NCBI RefSeq assembly: GCF_008638305.1
Contig: NZ_VTPZ01000001.1
Span: forward strand, 598,941 to 662,940
Length of the DNA: 64,000 nucleotides
Direction of reading: 5' to 3'
Source of the DNA: Pseudomonas profundi
GTDB taxonomy: Bacteria > Pseudomonadota > Gammaproteobacteria > Pseudomonadales > Pseudomonadaceae
The first letter of the stretch is position 1. Every line of letters starts with the position of its first letter. The notes beneath the pieces are model-generated. The model searched no databases, was not told the DNA's origin, and saw only the letters and a list, made by a program, of their open reading frames with translations. The translations under genes were made by a program, and so were the position numbers. Shown here in pieces: positions 52,963-60,691 of this stretch.

Positions 52963-54411
52963 TTAGTTATCCTTTTTTACGACGCCGGGCAGGTTGGAGA
53001 GCGCTCCCACCAGGAAATTGCTGGTCTGGTTCATCTGCCCGAGCAGCGAATCCATCTGATTGAACTGGCTGAGCAGACGCGTTTCGAGCTTGCTGACTCG
53101 ACGCGTAAGAGTCTCACGCTGGTCGTCCACACTGCTGAGTGTGTTTTGTAGTCCCTTTGTGCGGCTTTCGAGAATCCCGCCAGTCTGGGTATAGGGTTTG
53201 ACGGTGCTCTCAAGCCGTGACATCAGCCCGCTTTCGCCAGTGAGGAAGCCACTTAGCTGACCGAAATTTTCATCAAGCGCTTTGTCCAGCCGGGCGTCAT
53301 CAATCTTCAGGGTCCCGTCGCGCTGGGTGGATATGCCCAGGTCCGCGAGAATCTTCATCTCGCTGGTGCCGGCCGGATTACCCAGATCGCCCCTGATGCC
53401 CGACATGAATGAGCGGACCGATGCATCACCAACCAGCGCACCAGTAAGCGGCGTGCCATCATCTCCCCCGACCGCAGTCACTTTGGTCAGGGAGCCGACC
53501 GTGCTCATAAGCTTGTTATAGCCATCGACAAACTTCTTCAGCGATGACTTCACCGCCGCGCGGTCTTCTCCGACGGCCAGACTGACGGTGTTGGCGTTCT
53601 CGATCTCTTCCTTCGATTGGGCTGACTGCAGCGTCAGGGTTACGCCGTCGATCGCATCAGAAACCGTATTGCTCTGGCTACTTATCGCTATGCCGTCCAC
53701 GGCCAGATTGGCATCGCGGGCGTAACTGATGACCTTGGGTGCTCGCGGATCGGTAACGTCAGGCGGCGTAAAAGTTGCGTCCGGCGCCGGCGGGGTAAAA
53801 TCAAGGTCGTTGAGCGTACCGCTGTAGTCGCTTGCGACCACCGAAATATCGTTACCTGTACCCGACTTGGTCGAACTCAGCACCAGCCGGGAGCCACCGG
53901 TTCCACCCGGATCGGTCACGATGGTCGCGCTGAGCCCCTGCTCCTTACCCGCAGCATTGATTGCGTCGCGGATGTCGGTCAGGCTGCTGCTGCCCTCGGC
54001 GATATCGACGGCCAGACTCTCTTCACCCACGTTGATGGTGAGCTTGCCTGAGCCCAGCGACGCAGCCGGGTCATCCAGGCCCTTCAGCGCCACCTTGCTG
54101 GTCTGCGCCAGATTGAACACCTGAACACTGTAGTTTCCAGCTACCGCCTTGCTGTCAGCTTTCACGCTGAACACATCGGTTTTGCCGGAGGTAGCAGTAC
54201 GCTTCTCGAACAGCGAAGCGCTATTCAGGTCCTTCACGACGGATTGGAAATCAGAAATGGCGCTACGGAATTGCCCGAGCCCGGAGAATTTGGCGGTGGT
54301 CGCCTTTTCCAGACGATTGAGCTGGGCGGTCTTCGGCGCAGCCTCGGCATTGACCAGAGCATTGACCATGCCCTGAATGTCCATGCCCGAACCGATTCCT
54401 GTAATAGCCAT
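52963..54411 (-). CDS. fliD: Flagellar filament cap protein FliD
   Basis: A 482 aa exported cap protein. The N-terminal domain (GSGMDIQGMVNALVNAEAAPKTAQLNRLEKATTAKFSGLGQFRSAISDFQ) and C-terminal domain (ILADLGISTQRDGTLKIDDARLDKAL ... LSQFNQMDSLLGQMNQTSNFL) are conserved, with a variable adhesive middle. A sigma-54 promoter lies 64-79 bp upstream. It is followed without gap by fliS. Confidence 0.96.
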   Translation of the reverse strand: MAITGIGSGMDIQGMVNALVNAEAAPKTAQLNRLEKATTAKFSGLGQFRSAISDFQSVVKDLNSASLFEKRTATSGKTDVFSVKADSKAVAGNYSVQVFNLAQTSKVALKGLDDPAASLGSGKLTINVGEESLAVDIAEGSSSLTDIRDAINAAGKEQGLSATIVTDPGGTGGSRLVLSSTKSGTGNDISVVASDYSGTLNDLDFTPPAPDATFTPPDVTDPRAPKVISYARDANLAVDGIAISSQSNTVSDAIDGVTLTLQSAQSKEEIENANTVSLAVGEDRAAVKSSLKKFVDGYNKLMSTVGSLTKVTAVGGDDGTPLTGALVGDASVRSFMSGIRGDLGNPAGTSEMKILADLGISTQRDGTLKIDDARLDKALDENFGQLSGFLTGESGLMSRLESTVKPYTQTGGILESRTKGLQNTLSSVDDQRETLTRRVSKLETRLLSQFNQMDSLLGQMNQTSNFLVGALSNLPGVVKKDN

Positions 54412-54474
54412 GTTGATATCCTTCCGACCAAAATTTTGACGGATATTGAATCCGAACAGCGTTACCGGTCATAA

Positions 54475-54490
54475 GGCAAGTTACGTGCCA
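54475..54490 (-). promoter_or_regulatory. Sigma-54 promoter of fliD-fliS
   Basis: TGGCACGTAACTTGCC on the minus strand has a perfect TGGCACG -24 box and TTGC -12 at correct spacing. It lies 18 bp into the spacer between flaG and fliD and would drive the cap operon. Confidence 0.82.
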
Positions 54491-54508
54491 GCTGAACCGG
54501 CTTGAAAA

Positions 54509-54913
54509 TCAGGCTTCCGCTTTGAACAACAGGCTGCGGATTTCGGAAATATTCTCAGCCAGGCGCAACGCTTCCTCAGAGGGGATCTGGCGAATCACAT
54601 TTCCGCTTGAACGCTCGGTCACATTGATAACAACCTGCCCCGTGGAATCATCCAGCTGGAAATCGATATCACGACTAACCGACTGCGTGAAATCCTGAAT
54701 ATCGATCACGGCTGAATCCAACGCATTGCGATCAACTTCAGTGGATTGCTCAACGGCAGTTGGAGATTGCGTCCCTACCGGCAACATCGCCGACTTGAGC
54801 TGCGCCGTTTCCATCTGGGAGTTGTGCGTACGGCTGGTGAGGCCCGCCTCGACCGGCGCAGCACTGATGCTGCTACGGTTGATTTCCAACGGTTTGAAAG
54901 TGCCCATATCCAT
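54509..54913 (-). CDS. flaG: FlaG family flagellar protein
   Basis: A 134 aa FlaG. The N-terminal half is variable, and the C-terminal half is the FlaG domain (VIDIQDFTQSVSRDIDFQLDDSTGQVVINVTERSSGNVIRQIPSEEALRLAENI). FlaG proteins affect filament length by an unclear mechanism. It lies between fliC and fliD, 20 bp after the fliC terminator. A GAGGT site precedes the ATG. Confidence 0.93.
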   Translation of the reverse strand: MDMGTFKPLEINRSSISAAPVEAGLTSRTHNSQMETAQLKSAMLPVGTQSPTAVEQSTEVDRNALDSAVIDIQDFTQSVSRDIDFQLDDSTGQVVINVTERSSGNVIRQIPSEEALRLAENISEIRSLLFKAEA

Positions 54914-54932
54914 GGTACTGACCTCGCATAGG

Positions 54933-54965
54933 AAAAAGCGGAGAGAAGGTCACCCCTCTCCCCGC
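54933..54965 (-). terminator. Rho-independent terminator of fliC
   Basis: On the minus strand a GCGGGGAGAG arm pairs with CTCTCCGC and is followed by TTTTT, starting 20 bp past the fliC stop and ending just before flaG. Confidence 0.8.
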
Positions 54966-54984
54966 ATCGTTACCGCCAGATGCC

Positions 54985-56457
54985 TTAGCCCAGCAGGCTA
55001 AGAACAGCCTGGGGCAGCTGGTTCGCCTGGGACAGCATCGCAGTACCGGCCTGCTGCATGATCTGGTTCTTGGTCATGTTGGCAGATTCGGCTGCGTAGT
55101 CGGTGTCCATGATGCGGCTGCGGGCACCGGCTGCGTTTTCAGAAATGTTCTGAAGGTTACTGATGGTCGATTCGAAGCGGTTCTGCACAGCACCAAGGCT
55201 GGCTCGTTGCTCATCGATTCCACCAATCGCGGCATCGATTATTGAAATCGCGTCTTGAGCGCCAGCTGCGGTACTAATATCAACGCCAGCAACCGACTTG
55301 AATGTAGTGCCGGCAGCAATGGCCATCGATGTTCCTCCGACACTCACAGCATCGATGCCCACATCAAGCTTCGCGTTGGTCAGATCGACCGTGAAATCCG
55401 CTGCAATGGCGGCGGTACCGTCTACGGTTTCAGTACCTGTCTCTGTGCCGCCCACGGCGTAAGCAGTACCTTCAATAGTGAGTCCACCCGCTGTAGTGGT
55501 CCCATCGCTGAGGTCAACTGCCATGCTGATTTGGCTACCATCTGCAGGACCGGTAATTGAAATGGTGCCAGCGGCCTCTGTTGCGGTATAGCCATCAATA
55601 CCATCGATAGCAGTTGCCAGATCGCCGGCATTAGCAATCGAAGTCAAATCCAGCGACTGCCCGCCAATTTGCAAGGTAGCAGCGCCGTTCACAGCTTGAG
55701 TATAGCCGGAAATGGTTGCAGTGGCTGCCACAGCAGGAGTAGCGGCCCCCTGAGTCACCGCTACGTCACTGATGCCGGCCAGGTTGTTAATCTTGTTTTG
55801 CACATCTTCAGCTGTCATGTCAGCATTCAGCGAGATGCTATGAGATTCGTCACCGATAGTAAGCGACAAGGAACCAGCTGCTGCCTCAGTGCCCGCCCCG
55901 ACAGTAGCCGTCAGCGTGGTAGCACCATCAAAGCTCTTATAGGTACGACCGATCGCATCAGCGGAGGTATTGGACATGCTGACACTGATAGTCTCGTTTG
56001 CCTGAGAACCGACCTGGAAATTGGCGGAACCGAAGGACCCATCTAGAAGCTTGCGCCCACCGAATGAAGTGGTATTTGAAATCCTGCTGAGTTCCGACTG
56101 GAGTGAGTCGACCTCTTTCTGCAGAGCGCCACGGTCTTCTGAACTGTTGGAACCGTTAGCTGACTGCAGAGCCAAATCTCGCATGCGCTGCAGAATATTT
56201 GTAGACTCCTGCATCGCGCCTTCAGCTGTTTGGGCAATAGAGACACCGTCGTTGGCGTTCTTGACCGCAACGCCCAAGCCGTTGATCTGACTGGTCAGAC
56301 GGTTGGAGATCTGCAGACCAGCTGCGTCGTCCTTGGCGCTGTTGATTTTGGAACCGGAGGACAGGCGCTCCAGCGAGGTTGCGAGGTTGCTGGAAGAAGT
56401 ACCCAGGTTACGCTGGGCGTTAAGCGAAGCTACGTTAGTGTTTACTGTAAGGGCCAT
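54985..56457 (-). CDS. fliC: Flagellin
   Basis: A 490 aa filament protein. The N-terminal D0/D1 region ([54 protein letters not shown]) and C-terminal D1/D0 region ([39 protein letters not shown]) are canonical. The middle (about 180-395) is Thr/Ala/Gly-rich with flagellin-IN-type repeats and no cysteine. A GGAG site fixes the ATG at 56457. A sigma-28 promoter at 56555-56582 gives an mRNA leader of about 90 bases. Confidence 0.97.
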   Translation of the reverse strand: MALTVNTNVASLNAQRNLGTSSSNLATSLERLSSGSKINSAKDDAAGLQISNRLTSQINGLGVAVKNANDGVSIAQTAEGAMQESTNILQRMRDLALQSANGSNSSEDRGALQKEVDSLQSELSRISNTTSFGGRKLLDGSFGSANFQVGSQANETISVSMSNTSADAIGRTYKSFDGATTLTATVGAGTEAAAGSLSLTIGDESHSISLNADMTAEDVQNKINNLAGISDVAVTQGAATPAVAATATISGYTQAVNGAATLQIGGQSLDLTSIANAGDLATAIDGIDGYTATEAAGTISITGPADGSQISMAVDLSDGTTTAGGLTIEGTAYAVGGTETGTETVDGTAAIAADFTVDLTNAKLDVGIDAVSVGGTSMAIAAGTTFKSVAGVDISTAAGAQDAISIIDAAIGGIDEQRASLGAVQNRFESTISNLQNISENAAGARSRIMDTDYAAESANMTKNQIMQQAGTAMLSQANQLPQAVLSLLG

Positions 56458-56554
56458 GGGTAAGTCTCCGTTTGACCAAATCAATGTTTGTCTGAGCTAG
56501 CGACTCATGGGTCAGGACTCGCCCAGACATCCATAATGTTCGCGTTCAATCCCT

Positions 56555-56582
56555 TTATCGGCGTACTGGCCAGGAGCTTTAA
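56555..56582 (-). promoter_or_regulatory. Sigma-28 (FliA) promoter of fliC
   Basis: On the minus strand TAAA (56581-56578), 15 bases, then GCCGATAA (56562-56555) is a perfect sigma-28 consensus, about 98 bp upstream of the flagellin start. Confidence 0.92.
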
Positions 56583-56730
56583 TCTTTTTAGAAAATCGTT
56601 CTTGGCCGGGTTGACACGCCAGAAAGCAGCTGCCGCCAACATGAAGGTTATCGGGCAGAACGGGCAAAGCTTTAGGGAAGCGGCGGGGAAACTGACTGGA
56701 TAGGCTGTTGGACCCGACAGGGAATAAATT

Positions 56731-56767
56731 GGGGTCAGGGAATAAATTGGGGTCAGATGAACGTTTC
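56731..56767 (+). repeat. GGGGTCAG repeat, copies 1 and 2
   Basis: gaataaattggggtcag occurs twice in tandem (GGGGTCAG at 56731 and 56749). The second continues as the full GGGGTCAGATGAACGTTTC. It forms the left border of the toxin-antitoxin region. The next 100 bp contains small hairpins (CGAGC-TGGT-GCTCG, CCACA-AC-TGTGG) and no gene. Confidence 0.75.
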
Positions 56768-56863
56768 GGAGAAAACCGTACGAGCTGGTGCTCGAACCTC
56801 CCAGGAAACCCAGCGGCGTTGATCTACATCCACCTGCGGTTCGGGGACCACAACTGTGGAGCT

Positions 56864-56882
56864 GGGGTCAGATGAACATTTC
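56864..56882 (+). repeat. GGGGTCAG repeat, copy 3
   Basis: GGGGTCAGATGAACATTTC, one base different from the consensus, 85 bp before the vapC stop and in the same orientation as the other copies. Confidence 0.75.
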
Positions 56883-56967
56883 CGCGCCGATAGGTTGCCG
56901 GCTGTCTAGTCCTGAAAACTATCCCGCCGATCTGCAACTGGTCTCGAGAAAAAGAAGTCAGGTACAT

Positions 56968-57387
56968 TTATGGCTCCCAAGGATTGAGCAGCGCCACGCC
57001 AGATGACTGAAAGTCCGCAACGTTTCGCGTTACCAGCGTCATACCATGCACCAAAGCGGTAGCCGCGATAAGGCTATCCATCGCCGGCTGCGGATCGGGG
57101 ACATGAAGCGCAGCGCAACGTTGCGCCACCGCTGTGTCCACCGGCAGGATGCGCCCCGCAAAAGCAGGCAAAACGTGGCTGTCGAACCAGGTTCGAAAAA
57201 TAGCGCCTTGCGGAGGATCACGGCGCTCGGCCAACAGGATACCCATCTCCAGTTCCTGTACCGTGATTGCAGATACATACAAATCCACGGCATCCACACT
57301 GTCGGCCCACTGTGCCACGTTAGTATCGGCTCGACCTGATCTCACTTTTCTCAGCTCCGAGATGACATTGGTATCGAGCAGAAACAT
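56968..57387 (-). CDS. vapC: VapC-type PIN-domain toxin
   Basis: A 139 aa endoribonuclease-type toxin. The PIN acidic residues are D5 in FLLDTNVISE, E45 in TVQELEMG, D104 in PAMDSLIAATA and D125 in NVADFQSSG. The fold order and size match the FitB/VapC family, which cleaves tRNA or rRNA. The ATG overlaps the antitoxin stop by one base, so it is coupled to it. The direct repeat copies at 56864 and 57763 bracket the pair. Confidence 0.9.
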   Translation of the reverse strand: MFLLDTNVISELRKVRSGRADTNVAQWADSVDAVDLYVSAITVQELEMGILLAERRDPPQGAIFRTWFDSHVLPAFAGRILPVDTAVAQRCAALHVPDPQPAMDSLIAATALVHGMTLVTRNVADFQSSGVALLNPWEP

Positions 57388-57644
57388 CAGGAAAAGTCCG
57401 CAGGTCGTGCCGATTCACGCGAACGCGAAATTTCCAGCTCCGCGTCATCAATCCCAGGCATCGCCAGCAAATCGGCTATTTTTGTGTGGCTTGCGGTCAA
57501 ACGCTGCCACAGCTCAATACTTAACAGTACATGCGCCGGTCGGCCACGATCAGTGATAAAGACCGGGCCATTATTTGCGGCCCGTTTTATTTCGCTGGCC
57601 GCCTGGTTGAACTCCCGGCTTGATACCGTGGTAATAGTAGTCAT
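57387..57644 (-). CDS. Phd/YefM-family antitoxin
   Basis: An 85 aa antitoxin. The N-terminal DNA-binding region (TVSSREFNQAASEIKRAANNGPVFITDRGRPAHVLLSIELWQRL) is the Phd/YefM signature; the acidic tail (DDAELEISRSRESARPADFS) would bind and neutralise the PIN toxin. It is the first gene of the operon. The imperfect TAGTA ... TACTA inverted repeat about 20-43 bp upstream (near 57664-57686) could be the autoregulatory operator. Confidence 0.88.
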   Translation of the reverse strand: MTTITTVSSREFNQAASEIKRAANNGPVFITDRGRPAHVLLSIELWQRLTASHTKIADLLAMPGIDDAELEISRSRESARPADFS

Positions 57645-57762
57645 GCCCTAACCTCGCTCGCCCTAGTATATGTAGATACGTTACTACTTCCTTGCCAGTA
57701 CAGCAATCCCGCAAAACTAAGGCAGATGAACGTTTCTCCGTGGAAAAATTGTGGGAGAAATT

Positions 57763-57781
57763 GGGGTCAGATGAACGTTTC
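57763..57781 (+). repeat. GGGGTCAG repeat, copy between the two TA pairs
   Basis: A full GGGGTCAGATGAACGTTTC, with a truncated copy (cagatgaacgtttc) 40 bp before it near 57723 and another trace (ccagatgaacac) at about 57833. It separates the Phd/VapC and ParD/RelE-type pairs. Confidence 0.75.
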
Positions 57782-57853
57782 GGAGTGGTTCATCAGGAAT
57801 AAATGCGGACCTCTGAGCCAGATGAGAATAAACCAGATGAACACGAGCATCCG

Positions 57854-58144
57854 TTAACCACCTCTTCTCACGTCGCGGTAGAAATTCTCATGCGCCCCGA
57901 GGACGAGGAGATACAGAACCACCGCGTCCTCTTCATAGCTATAGCCGAGTAAAGTCAGCTGATTGACCATCTTGAATTTATAGACTCGCAGAAAAGCAAG
58001 CTCGCCTTTCTTCTGCTCGCCTAGATCTGGGTTGGCCACTAACTCACGAATGGCGGCGTCCAGGTCCCGTTTCTGGTTAGCATGAAGACGCTTGAGCGCG
58101 TTGCCGAAGACCCGCGTTTGAACCACCTCCGTTATCTCAGCCAA
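57854..58144 (-). CDS. RelE/ParE-family toxin
   Basis: A 96 aa toxin of the RelE/ParE superfamily. It has EVVQTRVFGNALKRLHANQKRDLDAAIRELVANPDLGEQKKGELAFLRVYKFKMVNQLTLLGYSY and ends with a hydrophobic strand and GAHENFYRDVRR. Such toxins act on ribosome-bound mRNA or gyrase; which applies here is not clear. The best start is TTG at 58144, which overlaps the antitoxin stop by 8 bp. The longer frame to 58213 lies inside the antitoxin gene. Confidence 0.82.
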   Translation of the reverse strand: MAEITEVVQTRVFGNALKRLHANQKRDLDAAIRELVANPDLGEQKKGELAFLRVYKFKMVNQLTLLGYSYEEDAVVLYLLVLGAHENFYRDVRRGG

Positions 58145-58358
58145 AGGAATAGCTCTCAAGCTTGCCTGCTTCCTTCTCGGACTTGGCGATGATGGCCTCC
58201 CGCACCAACTCATAGGTCAGATCGGGATTATCTTCCATCATCTCGCCGATTTTGGCCCAGTGTTCTATCTGTTTGGGTGTACTCCGGCTCAATGCTCGGC
58301 CGATGATGATTGCTTTCTCGATGAGCTCGTCATCAAGGCGTACGCTGGTTGTGCTCAT
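58137..58358 (-). CDS. ParD-like antitoxin
   Basis: A 73 aa antitoxin. MSTTSVRLDDELIEKAIIIGRALSRSTPKQIEHWAKIGEMMEDNPDLTYELVREAI fits the ParD-like/ribbon-helix-helix family seen with this class of RelE/ParE toxin. Its 3' end overlaps the toxin start. There is a GAGGT site before the ATG. It is bracketed by the 57763 and 58778 repeat copies. Confidence 0.82.
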   Translation of the reverse strand: MSTTSVRLDDELIEKAIIIGRALSRSTPKQIEHWAKIGEMMEDNPDLTYELVREAIIAKSEKEAGKLESYSFG

Positions 58359-58516
58359 AGTTACCTCGCTAGGTGGTATGAGGCATTTTGTATCAATTGA
58401 GGCGAATTGCTACAGCCTGAGCGCAAGCGCAAATTGAGGAGAAATTGCAAATAAGGGGAAAGGTTTATTTCTTGTGTGATCGAGACGATGCCGCCGCCAG
58501 GCGCGCTCCCTGGCTC

Positions 58517-58664
58517 CCTGGGAGTGGCCGAGCCCCATCTCGGCCTGCGTGCTTGCTGCTACCGTTGCGGTCGAGGTGGAACTCGACCATTCCCAGGGAC
58601 GGCGTTTTGGAGATTAATCGTAGGCGCCAGTCGGTTGCCGCTGGCTGGGTAGCGACTGGCCTCC
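58517..58664. other. Strongly folded non-coding segment of unknown role
   Basis: The arms tccctgggagtgg (58517) and ccattcccaggga (58587) can pair over 13 bases and enclose two perfect hairpins: GGCCGAG-CCCCAT-CTCGGCC and GTCGAG-GTGGAA-CTCGAC. A further GCCAGTCG ... CGACTGGC pair follows. No convincing protein is encoded on either strand between 58359 and 58777. It could be a structured RNA, a folded recombination site or mobile-element debris. Confidence 0.45.
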
Positions 58665-58777
58665 ATAGCGCTAGCGGATAAGCTAACCGCCACGATAACA
58701 ACCCTTGAGCGATCCATGGCTGATCCGGCTATTCGCTGGCTGCAACGACTCGCCTATTAGAACCGGGGTTTAAAACC

Positions 58778-58796
58778 GGGGTCAGATGAACGTTTC
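58778..58796 (+). repeat. GGGGTCAG repeat, right-most copy
   Basis: GGGGTCAGATGAACGTTTC again in the same orientation, preceded by an aaccggggtttaaaaccggg double repeat. It closes the toxin-antitoxin and folded-DNA segment. From here to 58896 nothing further is recognised. Confidence 0.75.
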
Positions 58797-58896
58797 GCTG
58801 CGTTGTTGGCGCTAGTCGACGGATACTCGAAGAGCTATTCCAATCGGCCAATACAGCACCGGTGGACAGAGAAGGGATTTTTCCAAACTGCAGAAA

Positions 58897-59159
58897 GCTC
58901 AAAGGGGAGCTTTCGCTCCCCCTTGGTTGTTCTTGTTGTTCTCGAGCTGTTTCTTGTTTTTTTGAGCTGGGCGGCATTGCCACCCCGTGAAACCCATCCC
59001 GGGTTGCCTAAAGCAAGCGGATTGCTTTGGACGCGCAGGAAGAGACCTTCCCATTCTCCAAAAAAATCAGTTTGCTGCACTCGCACGTTTTATTCTTTTT
59101 ATGTGTGGAGCTGAATCTTGTTTTTATTAGTATGTTTGCAATTTTTATTTTTGTTGTAC
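58897..59159 (-). ncRNA. Crc-type small RNA (CrcZ/CrcY/CrcX-like)
   Basis: A candidate Hfq/Crc-sequestering RNA of about 260 nt. On the minus strand five A-rich catabolite-activity motifs of the AAnAAnAA type appear: acaacaaaaataaaaa (59157-59142), ctaataaaaacaaga (near 59130), acataaaaagaataaaac (near 59104), aaaaaaacaagaaac (58963-58949) and gaacaacaagaacaacc (58941-58925). The terminator stem GGGGAGC-GAAA-GCTCCCC with a short T run is at 58922-58901. A sigma-54 promoter, IHF site and three TGTTAC subsites lie upstream. Pseudomonas CrcZ-type RNAs are CbrB/RpoN-controlled and relieve carbon catabolite repression. An internal T7 tract near 59067 could end a shorter form. Confidence 0.8.
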
Positions 59160-59168
59160 TGATAACAA

Positions 59169-59184
59169 AGCAGATCGCGTGCCA
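59169..59184 (-). promoter_or_regulatory. Sigma-54 promoter of the Crc-type RNA
   Basis: TGGCACGCGATCTGCT on the minus strand: a perfect -24 TGGCACG and -12 CTGCT (consensus TTGCT) at exact spacing. The predicted RNA start is about 10 bases later, at AGTACAACAA, resembling the ACAACAA start of known CrcZ RNAs. Confidence 0.82.
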
Positions 59185-59203
59185 GGTTTAAATAATACTT
59201 ATA

Positions 59204-59216
59204 AATCAAATAGTTA
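59204..59216. promoter_or_regulatory. IHF binding site
   Basis: AATCAAATAGTTA fits the WATCAANNNNTTR consensus completely. It lies in AT-rich DNA between the sigma-54 promoter and the TGTTAC subsites, where IHF bending would bring the activator to the polymerase. Confidence 0.65.
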
Positions 59217-59258
59217 TATTCTTTACGCGTTTGCCAGTCGAGCTCACAACCCAACCGG

Positions 59259-59322
59259 TGTTACCTTTCACCCCCTTGGGTGTTACCTCTTCCCACAAAA
59301 GCTCCCACACAATAAGTGTTAC
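59259..59322. promoter_or_regulatory. Three TGTTAC subsites, candidate CbrB upstream activating site
   Basis: TGTTAC occurs as direct copies at 59259, 59281 and 59317, inside (g)gTGTTACc each time, 75-138 bp upstream of the -24 box. In P. putida CbrB is reported to bind three non-palindromic subsites with variable spacing before crcZ and crcY. The spacing here is 22 and 36 bases. Confidence 0.7.
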
Positions 59323-59440
59323 CCCACAAAGGCATTCGGGTCAGTTGAACCGACAGGTCAGCCGAATGACGCAAACGAACAAGCCTCGATCCAGCCTGTC
59401 CATTCAATGAGCGCCTGCCTTTACTCATTGGAGACAGCAC

Positions 59441-60523
59441 ATGGCACACCTTTCGATACGCCCTCTGCCCTTCGAGCCACATTTTGAGCAAGTTGACGAC
59501 AACGAAGCGGCGGTTCAACAGGAGATCATCGACTCGCTACGGCACATCCTGGAGACCACCTACGCCGACGGTGGTCACGCGATCCGCAGCGTCCACGCCA
59601 AGAGTCATGGCTTGCTGGAAGGCGAGCTGACCGTCCTTGATGATTTGCCTGAGGAACTGGCTCAGGGCGCCTTCGCCCGGCCGGGCAGGTTCCCGCTCAT
59701 CATGCGTCTGTCGACCAATCCGGGCGACATCCTCGACGACAAGGTTTCCACACCGCGTGGGATGGCGCTGAAGATTACGCGCATTGCGGGCGAGCGGTTA
59801 CTGGGCTCAGAAGATGCCACTACGCAGGATTTCGTACTGGTCAACGCGCCGGTGTTCATGGCTCCGGACATCAAGGCCTTCTCGCGTTCGTTGAAACTGC
59901 TGGCGAAAACCACGGACCGGGCGCCACAGGCCAAACAGGTATTGTCTGCGGCGCTGCGTGGCGCCGAATCGCTGATCGAGAAAGCCGGTGGTGAGAGCGC
60001 AACGCTCAAGGGACTGGGCGGGCATCCGGCGACCAACATGCTCGGCGAAACTTACTATAGCGTCGTACCAATGCTCTGGGGTCCGTATTTCGCCAAGCTG
60101 AGCGTGGCGCCGATTTCGCCCGATCTGCAGCGGCTCAAAGGTAAGCCGCTGGACCTGAAGGACGGTTCAAACGCTCTGCGCGACGCAATCACCGAACACT
60201 TCGCCAACCACGGCGGCACCTGGGAAGTGCGCGTACAACTGGCCACCGACCTGGAGGCAATGCCCATCGAAGACGCCACCGTGGAATGGCCGGAAGAACA
60301 GAGCCCGTACGTTCCGGTAGGCCGTATCGAGCTGAAACCGCAAAAAGGCTGGTCCGACGAACTGGCCAGACGCATCGATGACGGGATGTCGTTCAGCCCC
60401 TGGCACGGGCTGGCCGCGCATCGCCCGCTCGGTGGAATTATGCGAGCACGTAAACCTGCCTACGAAATGTCTGCAGGATTTCGCGCGACACATAACGGCT
60501 GTCCAATCCACGAGCCGGAATGA
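59441..60523 (+). CDS. Catalase-family heme protein
   Basis: A 360 aa catalase-like protein of the short SrpA/heme-peroxidase type. The N-terminal heme-side region has RSVHAKSHGLLEGELTVLDDLPEELAQGAFARPGRFPLIMRLSTNPGD, with the distal His in VHAKS. STPRGMALKI and TTQDFVLVNAPVFM follow. The usual proximal RxFxYxDT tyrosine motif of classical catalases is not evident, so it may act on peroxides or lipid hydroperoxides rather than as a true catalase. There is no signal peptide. GGAG precedes the ATG. The divergent Crc-type RNA control region lies just upstream. Confidence 0.85.
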   Translation: MAHLSIRPLPFEPHFEQVDDNEAAVQQEIIDSLRHILETTYADGGHAIRSVHAKSHGLLEGELTVLDDLPEELAQGAFARPGRFPLIMRLSTNPGDILDDKVSTPRGMALKITRIAGERLLGSEDATTQDFVLVNAPVFMAPDIKAFSRSLKLLAKTTDRAPQAKQVLSAALRGAESLIEKAGGESATLKGLGGHPATNMLGETYYSVVPMLWGPYFAKLSVAPISPDLQRLKGKPLDLKDGSNALRDAITEHFANHGGTWEVRVQLATDLEAMPIEDATVEWPEEQSPYVPVGRIELKPQKGWSDELARRIDDGMSFSPWHGLAAHRPLGGIMRARKPAYEMSAGFRATHNGCPIHEPE

Positions 60524-60691
60524 CAGGCGATGCCGCAGCCAATGAGCTGCGCAAACCAGATCGGAAGGCCGCTTGCTAAGCACAATAGAGGGTTGGTGTG
60601 GGAAGCATACGAACCCTCCGGGCAATTCACGCTTGGCAAATCGATCCCGCATCGGCATCATGCCCGCCGCTATGATTGATACGGATCCACA

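Noticed and set aside
58517..58664. RsmY/RsmZ-type RNA
   Set aside because: Only one of the hairpins has a GGA in its loop and no repeated ANGGA pattern is present on either strand.
58445..58701. Small proteins on both strands in the folded segment
   Set aside because: Both translations are Arg/Pro-rich without start signals, and the hairpins explain the mirrored open frames.
56731..58796. Integron gene cassettes with attC sites
   Set aside because: No integrase gene and no attC-type core (GTTRRRY with matching RYYYAAC). The common element is a different, non-palindromic 19-mer.
58803..59114. Plus-strand protein over the small RNA locus
   Set aside because: Its Leu/Phe runs are translations of the T-rich complement of the A-rich motifs; the minus-strand RNA explains the sequence better.
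59261..59518. Minus-strand open frame across the TGTTAC boxes and the start of the catalase gene
   Set aside because: It has no ribosome binding site and crosses the regulatory region; it is a shadow.
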